From NCBI GenBank assembly GCA_003483885.1, contig DMXI01000218.1:1-42371 (forward strand): a stretch of DNA of 42,371 bases, given 5' to 3'. Source of the DNA: Microscillaceae bacterium (GTDB taxonomy: Bacteria > Bacteroidota > Bacteroidia > Cytophagales > Microscillaceae). The notes below the pieces were generated by a model that was not told the DNA's origin, ran no database searches, and saw only the letters and a program-made list of their open reading frames with translations. Made by a program: the position numbers and the translations under genes. Shown piece after piece: positions 23,171 to 31,077 of this stretch (position 1 is the first letter of the stretch; every line of letters begins with the position of its first letter).

Positions 23171-24997
23171 TTATTGATTCTGATAGCCTCCATACTTGAT
23201 CACTGGAGACCAGGCAGGGATAGGAGCATCAATGGCCAAATCAAATTCTTTGAAATTGCCCGTGGCAAATACTATTTTGCCATGAACCGCAGTGAGTACC
23301 GAAGTCAAATCCTTGATCTTGTCCTCTGCTACCGTAAAGTAATCCTCTGGTAGGATGGCAAAATCGGCGTACATTCCTTCCTTGATAAACCCTTTGTCTT
23401 TTTCTTCACTAGAAAACCAGGCACTGCCGTTACTCATTAGTTTGAGGGCTTCGTGGCGACTGAGCAAATTATCTTTGTTGTATAATTGTAGCCCACCCCA
23501 GGTTTTGCCACTGACTGCCCAATAAAGCGATAGCCAAGGGTTGTAACTTGATACCCGGGTACCATCGGTTCCTAAACCTATCGGTATGCCTAACTCAATC
23601 ATTTTGCGCATGGGAGGCGTGCGTAAAGCTGCCTTAGCTCCGTAGCGATCCACAAAATATTCGCCCTGGAAGAACATGCGATTTTGGATGGCAATGCCTC
23701 CACCCATCTTTTTGATGCGTTTTAGGTTGGCATCGTTGATGGTTTCGGCGTGGTCGATAATCCAGCGTACTTTATTGAGAAATGGGTACTTTTTATCTAC
23801 CTTTTCAAATACATCTAGAAAGCGGGCAATGCTCTCGTTGTAAGTAGCGTGGATACGGAACGCCCATTGATTTTTAGCCAAAATTTCAATGATGGGTATC
23901 AGTTCATCTTCCATATGATCGTGTAGCTCGGGGCGCGGCTCCAGAAAGTTTTCAAAATCGGCAGCAGCCCAGGTTAAGTTTTCGCCCGCACCGTGCATCA
24001 TATAGCCATTGGGCTTAAACATATCGGCGTTTTTACCAAATTCTAATTTTTTGGTCCACTCGGCGTAGAAATCTTTTTCTTTACCCTTTTCCTGGGCGAA
24101 TAAATAATAAGCGGTGCGTACCATAAGCTTACCTTGCTTGGCCAATTCTTCGGCTACCGAGTAGTTGTTAGGGTAGTATTGCCCTCCTCCACCAGCATCA
24201 ATCGCACTAGTAACTGCCAGGCGATTCAACTCACGATAATATTGAAGCGTAGAGTTGAGCTGTTGCGCTCTGGTGAGCTTAGGAAGCTTTACCAACGTTT
24301 TGTATAACAACAAAGCACTGGGTTTGGCTACCAAAAAACCAGTAGGCTTGTCATCAGCTCCAAGCTGAACTTCCCCACCAGGAAACTTGGTGTTCTTATC
24401 ATATTTAAGCGTTTCTACGCCTTTTTTATTCAAATACCCCAAAGAGTAGAGGTAAAGAATGTACACAGGTTTATCAGGTACTGCGGCATTAATTTCTTCC
24501 AGTGTGGGCAAGCGTTTTTCTTCAAATTGATGCTCTCCCCAGCCACCTACTACCCTTACCCATTGTCCTTCGGGCGTACGAGCTGCTTGTTCTTTCAGCA
24601 TTTGTAAAGCAGTTTTGAGCGACCTTACCCCGTCCCAGCGTAACTCCATATTGTAGTTGAGGCCAGCACGAATTAAATGGGTGTGAGAATCATTCAGCCC
24701 AGGAATGACGGTTTTGCCTTTCGCGTCAATTATCTGTGTTTTTTCACCCCTCAGTTTTTCTACATCGGTTTTGGTGCCTACTTTGATAAACTTACCGTCT
24801 TTGACTGCAAACGCTTTGGCAAACTCGCCTTCTTTTTCGGTAGCTACTTTGGCATTTACTACAATAAGATCAGCGGCAGTAGTATTTTCAGTTTCTTTAG
24901 TGTTGGTGTTGTCTTTACTATCCTGGTTGGTGGTTCCACAGCTCCATAATCCAACTGCGAGTAAAGCAATGAATATATATACAATGGTTCGTTTCAT
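23171..24997 (-). CDS. Amidohydrolase-family lipoprotein (YtcJ-like)
   Basis: 608 residues. A lipoprotein signal peptide ends in LWSCG, with Cys20 as the lipidation residue, followed by an acidic/Asn/Thr-rich tether (about 21-42). The amidohydrolase body runs from DLIVVNAKVATEKE to the end: metal site GLNDSHTHLIRAGLN near residue 107, a Gly-rich loop DAGGGGQYYPNN, IIDHAET, and IGLGTDGTRVSSYNPW. This is the YtcJ group of metal-dependent amidases and deacylases. A surface-anchored or periplasmic hydrolase is expected; the substrate is unknown. It lies between yceI and the secreted cysteine hydrolase on the same strand, with repeat arrays in both gaps. Confidence 0.88.
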   Translation of the reverse strand: MKRTIVYIFIALLAVGLWSCGTTNQDSKDNTNTKETENTTAADLIVVNAKVATEKEGEFAKAFAVKDGKFIKVGTKTDVEKLRGEKTQIIDAKGKTVIPGLNDSHTHLIRAGLNYNMELRWDGVRSLKTALQMLKEQAARTPEGQWVRVVGGWGEHQFEEKRLPTLEEINAAVPDKPVYILYLYSLGYLNKKGVETLKYDKNTKFPGGEVQLGADDKPTGFLVAKPSALLLYKTLVKLPKLTRAQQLNSTLQYYRELNRLAVTSAIDAGGGGQYYPNNYSVAEELAKQGKLMVRTAYYLFAQEKGKEKDFYAEWTKKLEFGKNADMFKPNGYMMHGAGENLTWAAADFENFLEPRPELHDHMEDELIPIIEILAKNQWAFRIHATYNESIARFLDVFEKVDKKYPFLNKVRWIIDHAETINDANLKRIKKMGGGIAIQNRMFFQGEYFVDRYGAKAALRTPPMRKMIELGIPIGLGTDGTRVSSYNPWLSLYWAVSGKTWGGLQLYNKDNLLSRHEALKLMSNGSAWFSSEEKDKGFIKEGMYADFAILPEDYFTVAEDKIKDLTSVLTAVHGKIVFATGNFKEFDLAIDAPIPAWSPVIKYGGYQNQ

Positions 24998-25033
24998 GTG
25001 TGTAGCCTTTCTTTGGTTTGTTGAGGTAGAGGA

Positions 25034-25120
25034 GCAAGGATTAGGAGGCAGGGAACAAGTTCGAGGGCATTACACTGCCCTTTCACCTGTTCCTTTTTCC
25101 TCCATTCTTATTCCTAATCC
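25034..25120. repeat. Heptamer-based imperfect cruciform between ycaC-like and amidohydrolase genes
   Basis: Three nested complementary pairs: GGATTAG GA (25038-25046) with TCCTAATCC (25112-25120), GGAACA (25052-25057) with TGTTCC (25088-25093), and AGGGCA (25064-25069) with TGCCCT (25076-25081). Each arm also has a 7-bp period; on the minus strand the 3' arm reads GGATTAG, GAATAAG, AATGGAG, GAAAAAG, GAACAGG. It ends 4 bp from the stop of the cysteine hydrolase. Confidence 0.65.
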
Positions 25121-25123
25121 CTC

Positions 25124-25852
25124 TTATTTTTTACTCTCCTTTTGCCACTTTTGCATAGTTTTGATATAGTCTATACCGAGGCCATATCCACCACCATATC
25201 TCTTGGCCAAGTCGTTTACAGCTTTGTACTTTCCGGCGCGAGCCCAGTCACGGTGTAGTTCAAGCAAATATTGCATAGAAGTAATCGGACGAACACCCGC
25301 CTGGATCATACGCGCTACGGCCATATCGTGGGCTTCTTTTGACACTCCACCAGAAGCATCGGTGATGGCATATACTTCGTAGCCATCTTCCAAGGCAGAA
25401 AGTGCGGGCAATGTGATACAGATTTCTGTCCATAGACCTGCCAGTACAATGCGCTTCTTGCCTGTTTTTTTCACTGCTTCTACGATGCGCTTGTCTTCCC
25501 AAGAGTTCATGGTAGTACGGTCGATGTATTTGCTTTCATCTTTGAAATACTCTCTGATCTCTGGAAACAAAGGCCCACTAAAGCTTTTTTCAGCTACGGT
25601 AGTGATGATTGTATTGACATTGAACAATTTAGCCGTACCTGCTACTAATCCAGTATTGTTGCGAAGTGTTTGAATATCAATGGATTGTACAGCAAAAGCC
25701 ATTTGGCCTTCGTGGTCAATCAAAATCAACACGTGATCATCTGGATCCAACAACTGTTTTCCGGCAAGGGATGGATCGTTGTTAGGGTTTTGAGCAAATA
25801 CACTGATAGTGAATGCCATAAAAGCGAATAGGGCTAGAATACTCTTTTTCAT
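25124..25852 (-). CDS. Secreted isochorismatase-family cysteine hydrolase (YcaC-like)
   Basis: 242 residues. A clear Sec signal peptide (about 1-20, MAFTISVFAQ) precedes an isochorismatase-like alpha/beta domain. Catalytic Asp46 is in LILIDHEGQ and nucleophile Cys145 in GLWTEICI; LPALSALEDGYEVYAITDASGG and ELHRDWA are typical of YcaC. YcaC-like enzymes are usually cytoplasmic and of unknown substrate, so the signal peptide is unusual. An isochorismatase-type reaction is not implied, since YcaC proteins lack the isochorismate pocket. The gene sits downstream of the exported pirin with a 369-bp structured gap. Confidence 0.87.
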   Translation of the reverse strand: MKKSILALFAFMAFTISVFAQNPNNDPSLAGKQLLDPDDHVLILIDHEGQMAFAVQSIDIQTLRNNTGLVAGTAKLFNVNTIITTVAEKSFSGPLFPEIREYFKDESKYIDRTTMNSWEDKRIVEAVKKTGKKRIVLAGLWTEICITLPALSALEDGYEVYAITDASGGVSKEAHDMAVARMIQAGVRPITSMQYLLELHRDWARAGKYKAVNDLAKRYGGGYGLGIDYIKTMQKWQKESKK

Positions 25853-26221
25853 TATTTTAGTTGTTTTAGAATGTTTGTAACTTGATTTTCAAATTTTGAT
25901 TTAGACAAAGCATTGCCAGTGCAAGTGGAGAAAGCCTCTACTTGCTAAGCGAAGGACGAATAAGTTTATATGATTTAGTTTCTTTTTTTAGGCAAAAGGG
26001 TACTGGTTTGAGTGGAAAATACCTCCACTCAATGAATCAAGCCAGTCCCGATTTGCTATGAAATTTTTGTTGATGGGGTAGGAATGTTTCCTACACTTTA
26101 ATATCTATGTTTTATACCAAAATGATGAACACCGATTAACGAATTTCTAAAAGTTTTTCGCTCTATATCAATTAAAACTTCAACATTCAGCGTTCGTTAA
26201 TCGATATTCATTATTCAAAAT
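25853..26221. other. Structured 369-bp leader between pirin and ycaC-like genes
   Basis: No gene. It holds two look-alike hairpins: GCAAGTGGAG with CTCTACTTGC (25921-25945), and ACTGG/TTGAGTGGA with TCCACTCAA/CCAGT (26002-26046). A 23-bp imperfect inverted repeat also occurs, AATGATGAACACCGATTAACGAA-like at 26121-26143 against 26193-26215 (three differences); its right arm has a 7-bp rhythm. The hairpins lie in the probable leader of the leftward ycaC-like gene. Confidence 0.55.
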
Positions 26222-27130
26222 TTATATGGCCATGGGTACTTCCATCAAAAGTACACGGGCGTTACTGTCAGCATTGAGGGTTATCTGGTCGGTATTCCAG
26301 AGGCCAAACCCATCTCTTTTTTCCAGCTTTTGGCCTTCGATGGTTACTTCGCCTTCCAGCACAAATGCATACACGCCATTGCCTTTTTTATTAACCTTAT
26401 AAGTATCTCCTTTTCCTTTTTCAAACTTACCCAAGTTAAACCAAGCATCTTGGTTGATCCAAACTCCCTGATCATCTTTATTGGGCGAAAGCACTTGATA
26501 AAACTGATTGTCACTTTCTATTTTGTTCAGGGTGATCTGGTCGTAGCGAGGTGTTACGTTTTGCTTATTAGGGAACACCCAAATTTGTAAGAAACGTACC
26601 TCCTTATCCTTGTTTTTATTGTATTCACTGTGGTAAATGCCTGTTCCAGCGCTCATTACCTGAATATCTCCTTCCTTGATCACCGCCGAAGTACCCATAC
26701 TGTCTTTGTGCTCCAAGTCACCCGATAATGGAATAGATATAATCTCCATATTGTCATGAGGGTGGGTACCAAAACCTCTGCCTTCAGCTACAATGTCATC
26801 GTTTAGGACTCGTAATACCCCAAAATTCATTCTCTCGGGATTGTAGTAGTTGGCAAAGCTAAAAGTGTGGTGTGAATCTAACCATCCGTGATTAGCGTGA
26901 CCTCTAGTGTTGGCTTTGTGCAATACAGTATTCATAGTTTTTCCTCCTTTTAAATTTTGTTTGTCTAGATTGTTTCCTTCGTTTGGTAAATGATTGAACC
27001 CTACCTGAGCCATGAGTTTGTCATAAGTAGATTGGAGTGCTCCGTTGTTTTTGGCTTCAATTACCGAATAACCTGTCATTACTCCGGCTGCTCCTAATAA
27101 TGATTTTTTTAAAAACTTTTTGCGATTCAT
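26222..27130 (-). CDS. Pirin-family protein with an N-terminal export-like leader
   Basis: 302 residues. From Met66 onward it is a complete pirin (bicupin): VLHKANTRGHANHGW, HTFSFANYYNPERM, metal ligands His123 and His125 in GTHPHDNME, and His167 and Glu169 in GIYHSEYN. The second cupin is more degenerate, as usual. Bacterial pirins such as YhhW act as quercetinases or redox sensors. The first 65 residues are an addition: NRKKFLKKSLLGAAGVMTGYSVIEA looks like a Tat signal with Arg-Lys in place of twin Arg, then a spacer. AAAGGAGGA lies just before an in-frame ATG for Met66, so an internal start giving a normal cytoplasmic pirin is possible. Confidence 0.88.
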   Translation of the reverse strand: MNRKKFLKKSLLGAAGVMTGYSVIEAKNNGALQSTYDKLMAQVGFNHLPNEGNNLDKQNLKGGKTMNTVLHKANTRGHANHGWLDSHHTFSFANYYNPERMNFGVLRVLNDDIVAEGRGFGTHPHDNMEIISIPLSGDLEHKDSMGTSAVIKEGDIQVMSAGTGIYHSEYNKNKDKEVRFLQIWVFPNKQNVTPRYDQITLNKIESDNQFYQVLSPNKDDQGVWINQDAWFNLGKFEKGKGDTYKVNKKGNGVYAFVLEGEVTIEGQKLEKRDGFGLWNTDQITLNADSNARVLLMEVPMAI

Positions 27131-27582
27131 GACTAGTAGAGATTAATGATGAATAATTGTTTTTTAGTGTTCTTCAATGGACTAAGTTTCACCATTTATT
27201 TCAATTTTAAATCCAAGCACTTTGATGCTTGCTGTGGTGACTTTGTCATTGATTACATTACAAAATTGCTACATTAATTTATCTAAAGAGATATAAAAAA
27301 GGAGTAGATACATATAAAAATGGCGGAAACGTTTTTTTGATGATCAGTGGTGAGTGGTGAATGGTTAATTTTTCTATTGTTTCGCTACGCTTATTGTTCC
27401 GCCTTCGGCTGATTGTTACATTGTTCTATTGTTTCGCGATGCGTCGCAAAACTATGGACTACCAACTAATCAGCCAAGAGCCAAAAGCTAAAGACCAACG
27501 GCCCTCAGGTGCTACGAACTACCAACTCCTGACTATCAACTGTCGACTGTGGACTAATTCTCGCTTCGCGCCATTTTTCACT
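27131..27582. other. Gene-free gap between pirin and PAP2 genes (452 bp)
   Basis: The first half (27131-27340) is AT-rich and presumably carries the leftward pirin promoter, though no clear TAnnTTTG was found. The second half is repeat-filled: an inverted copy of the 23139-23166 segment at 27343-27370, several ATTGTTNC words around 27374-27440 with short GC palindromes, and the long heptamer array at 27448-27559. No gene is visible. Confidence 0.55.
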
Positions 27583-27606
27583 TTACACTTTTAGCTTTTC
27601 ACTTTG
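27343..27606. repeat. Longest degenerate heptamer array in the window
   Basis: From 27448 to 27559 sixteen consecutive 7-mers keep one register: AAAACTA, TGGACTA, CCAACTA, then after several GCC-type units ACTACCA, ACTCCTG, ACTATCA, ACTGTCG, ACTGTGG. A second set at 27572-27606 (CATTTTT, CACTTTA, CACTTTT, AGCTTTT, CACTTTG) overlaps the last seven codons and the stop of the leftward PAP2 gene. Units at 27472-27496 closely match those at 14978-15002. Confidence 0.8.
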
Positions 27607-28548
27607 AAAAAGCCACCATTTGGTTTGCACACAAATAAAAGCCGCAGATAAAAAGCTTATCATAGAAAAGACAATGTACAATAACATAGCAACTAAACCA
27701 TACTCTGGAAAATCCAACCTGCGATTGATATAGGTAGACAAAAAAGCAATGAAGGCAAATACTACGACTGAGGCAATGCGAATGCCGATGTTATCTGAAT
27801 ATACAGGATTACCCCATACCCTTTGAATAGTCAAATAGCCTAAGTTAAGCCCAATGAAAGTGCCAGTAGGGAAGGCCGGAAACCAAGCGTAAAAGGGGAT
27901 AAGTATCAAAGGAAAGAGCATAAAGTAGGTAGCAGCATTAGAGGATTTATCGGTATAAAAAGTTTGTTGCCAAATAGCATATACCAAATAAGTAAATAGA
28001 AGACCAACGCCCAATCCCCCCAAAACATCGCCCAAATAATGACGAGCTAGGTACATACGCGAAAACATCATAAGTACAATGATGGTAGTGCTCAAAAACC
28101 ATAGCCAACGACGACGGTATACCAAAGCAAGCCCAAACATAATGGCCGTAATAAGAGAGGTATGCCCCGAAGGAAAGCCTTCACGGGCTGCTTTTTGGCT
28201 TCGTATTTTGTGAAGCAAAGAGGTAGAAAATGTATCAAAAAAACCTTTAGGTTGCATTTTTAGAAGGTTTTCGGTATTGACTTTGCGGCCAAAGCCATTA
28301 AGCGTAGTATCTACTGCCATAGGGCGAGGATAATCTACGACCGTTTTGAATAGCAGCGTAAGCAAGATGACATAAAAGAACATGTTGGCCACTCCAAATC
28401 CTTTTTTCAGGTTGCCCCCAATCATAATAGAATAAAGTAGTACAATCAATACCAGAGAAGTACCCAAGGTAGATACTCCTTCAAAAAACCAGTACACAAA
28501 AGAATGATCCCATTGTTGAAGCCAGTGGTTTATATCAGTTCTAAACAT
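27583..28548 (-). CDS. PAP2-family membrane phosphatase
   Basis: 321 residues with about eight hydrophobic segments. All three parts of the PAP2 active-site signature are intact: KTVVDYPRP (K-x6-RP), PSGHTS, and SRMYLARHYLGD (SR-x5-H-x3-D). These enzymes remove phosphate from lipids such as undecaprenyl pyrophosphate, phosphatidic acid or lipid A. The C-terminal third adds three or four extra membrane helices of unknown role. The last residues (SEKLKV) and the stop codon are encoded by a heptamer repeat, so the C-terminus may have been rewritten by repeat growth. The gene is divergent from the first TPR phosphatase of the 28.7-36 kb array. Confidence 0.9.
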   Translation of the reverse strand: MFRTDINHWLQQWDHSFVYWFFEGVSTLGTSLVLIVLLYSIMIGGNLKKGFGVANMFFYVILLTLLFKTVVDYPRPMAVDTTLNGFGRKVNTENLLKMQPKGFFDTFSTSLLHKIRSQKAAREGFPSGHTSLITAIMFGLALVYRRRWLWFLSTTIIVLMMFSRMYLARHYLGDVLGGLGVGLLFTYLVYAIWQQTFYTDKSSNAATYFMLFPLILIPFYAWFPAFPTGTFIGLNLGYLTIQRVWGNPVYSDNIGIRIASVVVFAFIAFLSTYINRRLDFPEYGLVAMLLYIVFSMISFLSAAFICVQTKWWLFQSEKLKV

Positions 28549-28667
28549 AATCTTTTAGTTATACTTGTTGTAAGGGCATTAGGCCAAGGCTACTTCAATG
28601 ATAAATGATTTTTTTTGGATAAGAAAAGTATTATTAAGATTAGATTATTCTTGTGGAAATTGACGCT

Positions 28668-28675
28668 TATATTTG
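28668..28675 (+). promoter_or_regulatory. Candidate promoter -7 element (TATATTTG)
   Basis: An exact TAnnTTTG match 31 bp before the start of the TPR phosphatase gene. A TTG occurs 14 bp upstream, closer than usual. Confidence 0.4.
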
Positions 28676-28706
28676 TTATTTTTATCCAGACTAAAGCCTA
28701 TCCTTT

Positions 28707-30971
28707 ATGAGAGTCATTATATTATTACTAGCACTGTTTGTTACCCTTCTTGAAGCTCATGGACAAAAAAAACTTGACTCATTGATGAGTATTCTCGAGA
28801 GTTCCCCTTTCAACAAAAGTAGAGTAGATTTGTTAATAGAAATCGCACAAGAGTATAATCATAGCTTAGATTCATCTAAAACTTTTTATTATGCCTCTAG
28901 TGCAGCTAGATTAGCACAAAAAATCGGCTACCAACAAGGAATAATGAAAATTTACTTTTTAAAAGGCGAACTACTTATTAAGAATCAAGAATATTCAGTC
29001 GCAATAGATTTTTTTCAAAAAGCACTAAAAATAGCCCAAAAAAACAACTACGAGACTAATGTAATAACTACTTACCAAAAATTAGGAAGTGTATATTATA
29101 ATTTAGGAGAGTTTAAAAATTCGCTTAAGACTTATGGTGAATTACTGAAATATGAAGAGCTCAATAATGGTCTTGTTTCACCAAAGACATTATTAGGTTT
29201 AGGAAGGACGTATTATAGGTTAGGAATACATGAAAAAGCTTTAGGTTGTTATTTACAAATGCTAGTGTCTTACAAATCTAAAAAAGATAGAGTTGGTGTA
29301 GCGAATGCTTATAATGCAATAGCTGTGATTTACTACACTCAAAAAAGCTACGAAAAATCGTTGAACTATTACTTTGAGGCTTTGAATATCCATAAAAGTC
29401 GAGGAAATAAAGAGAAGGTCATATTTATCTACATAAATATAGGCTATTCATATTATAAACTAAATCGGAATAACAAGGCATTAGAATATTTTACCGAAGC
29501 GCTGAGTTTAGCTAAATTATTAAAACATAAACATAGTTTAGAAGCTATATATTCAGCTCTAGGTGAGTTTTATTTTAGTTCAGGTCATTTACTAAAGTCG
29601 TTGGAATATTTCCAAAAGGGATTGAAAATAGGGCGTAATTTAAAAAACAAAGAAGGGATTGCTTTTTCCCAAGTTTATATTGGGAAGGTTTTCTTTAAAA
29701 AAGAAGAAAATATAGAATCAATTAAGTGGCTAAGGAAAGGAATAAGCATAGCATTAGAAATAGGTGATATCGAAACTGCTAAGGAAGGTTATGAATACTT
29801 GTCTAAATGTTATTTTGATGAAAGAAATTATAAAGAAGCATATGAGAATCAGTTGCTTTACAAACAAATTGCAGATAGTCTAAATAATCAAGAGACATCG
29901 AAAATGCTTACTAACCTTGAATTGAGTAATCGTTTTCAACAGGAAAAAGATTCTTTAAAACTCATTGATCAACAAAAACAACTTACTTTCGAAGCAGAAA
30001 TCAAAACACGCAAAGCCCATCAACTAGTTACTGTCATTGGTTTAGGGTTTACCGCGATTTTACTAATAGTTTCATTATTTTTTTATCGTGATAAATATCG
30101 TAATAATCAAAAACTTAATCAGGCTAACGAAAAGTTAGAACTCTCTAATGATGAAATCAATGCTATTAATATTGCTCTACAAGAAACATTAACTACCCTG
30201 GAGAAACAGCATAAGGATATTCTAGGAAGTATTAATTATGCTAAAAGGATACAGCGAGCTGTATTACCATTAGACGACAGACTTAAAAATACTTTATCAG
30301 AATATTTTATTTTATATAAGCCTAGAAATCTCGTGTCTGGGGATTTTTACTGGTTGGAAGAGGTTGGAAACAAGCAATTTATTATTGCGGGCGATTGTAC
30401 AGGACATGGAGTTCCAGGAGCCTTTATGACGATGCTTGGAACTCAAGCACTGACTAATATTATTGTTCAAAACAAAGTCCACGAACCTAATCAAATCCTT
30501 GTTTCTCTAGACAAAATATTACGTGATTTGCTTCAGACCGAAGATACATTGGTAAGAGACGGGATGGATATTGGGGTAGTTATGATTGATAAGATAGCTC
30601 GTCAATTACATTATTCAGGGGCACAAAATCCTCTTATCTTGGTTCAGGATAATAAGCTTACAGAGGTAAAAGCCGATAGGTATAGCATTAACGGTCATCG
30701 TAAGCAAAATCATACTACTATAAGTTACACCAATCATATCTTTGATATTGCTCGGTCTTCTACCTTTTATATATATTCCGATGGTTATCAAGATCAATTT
30801 GGTGGAGTAAACGGGAAAAAATTTATGAAAAGACGCTTTATAAGCCTTCTGGGAGATATTTCTCAATATCCTATGGCTCAACAAAAACAAATCTTAGAGC
30901 AAACATTGGAGGACTGGATGGAAGGGTATGAGCAAATAGATGATATTTTAGTAATGGGTATTAAAGTTTAG
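28707..30971 (+). CDS. TPR - transmembrane - SpoIIE phosphatase, array member 1
   Basis: 754 residues. Signal peptide about 1-19 (LLEAHGQ), about eight or nine TPR-like units to about residue 400 (for example YQKLGSVYYNLGEFKNSLKTY, NIGYSYYKLNRNNKALEYF), a membrane helix at about 441-461, a coiled-coil linker, and a SpoIIE-type PP2C domain (about 510-754). SGDFYW, AGDCTGHGVPGAFM, DGMDIGVVMID and QIDDILVMG keep all metal-binding acids. The TPR half is clearly more AT-rich than its neighbours: the line 29041-29100 has about 25% G+C, against about 47% at 34261-34320 in array member 3 (counted by hand). It may have a different origin. Function as in the other members: periplasmic sensing, cytoplasmic phosphatase output. 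Confidence 0.9.
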   Translation: MRVIILLLALFVTLLEAHGQKKLDSLMSILESSPFNKSRVDLLIEIAQEYNHSLDSSKTFYYASSAARLAQKIGYQQGIMKIYFLKGELLIKNQEYSVAIDFFQKALKIAQKNNYETNVITTYQKLGSVYYNLGEFKNSLKTYGELLKYEELNNGLVSPKTLLGLGRTYYRLGIHEKALGCYLQMLVSYKSKKDRVGVANAYNAIAVIYYTQKSYEKSLNYYFEALNIHKSRGNKEKVIFIYINIGYSYYKLNRNNKALEYFTEALSLAKLLKHKHSLEAIYSALGEFYFSSGHLLKSLEYFQKGLKIGRNLKNKEGIAFSQVYIGKVFFKKEENIESIKWLRKGISIALEIGDIETAKEGYEYLSKCYFDERNYKEAYENQLLYKQIADSLNNQETSKMLTNLELSNRFQQEKDSLKLIDQQKQLTFEAEIKTRKAHQLVTVIGLGFTAILLIVSLFFYRDKYRNNQKLNQANEKLELSNDEINAINIALQETLTTLEKQHKDILGSINYAKRIQRAVLPLDDRLKNTLSEYFILYKPRNLVSGDFYWLEEVGNKQFIIAGDCTGHGVPGAFMTMLGTQALTNIIVQNKVHEPNQILVSLDKILRDLLQTEDTLVRDGMDIGVVMIDKIARQLHYSGAQNPLILVQDNKLTEVKADRYSINGHRKQNHTTISYTNHIFDIARSSTFYIYSDGYQDQFGGVNGKKFMKRRFISLLGDISQYPMAQQKQILEQTLEDWMEGYEQIDDILVMGIKV

Positions 30972-31077
30972 GAGTTTATGTTAAGATGCTAATTGACTAT
31001 AAATGATTTTTTGAGAATAAGAAAATTAGTAAATTAATGTTTGGGTTAACTTTACTCGCCTATACCATTGAAAAACT

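Noticed and set aside
24705..25169. A 154-codon plus-strand frame across the amidohydrolase start
   Set aside because: It is a hydrophobic shadow of the lipoprotein signal and repeat region with no supporting motif.
27448..27559. Heptamer array as a possible CRISPR or VNTR
   Set aside because: Units are 7 bp with no spacers, and are too varied for a simple VNTR. No cas genes are present.
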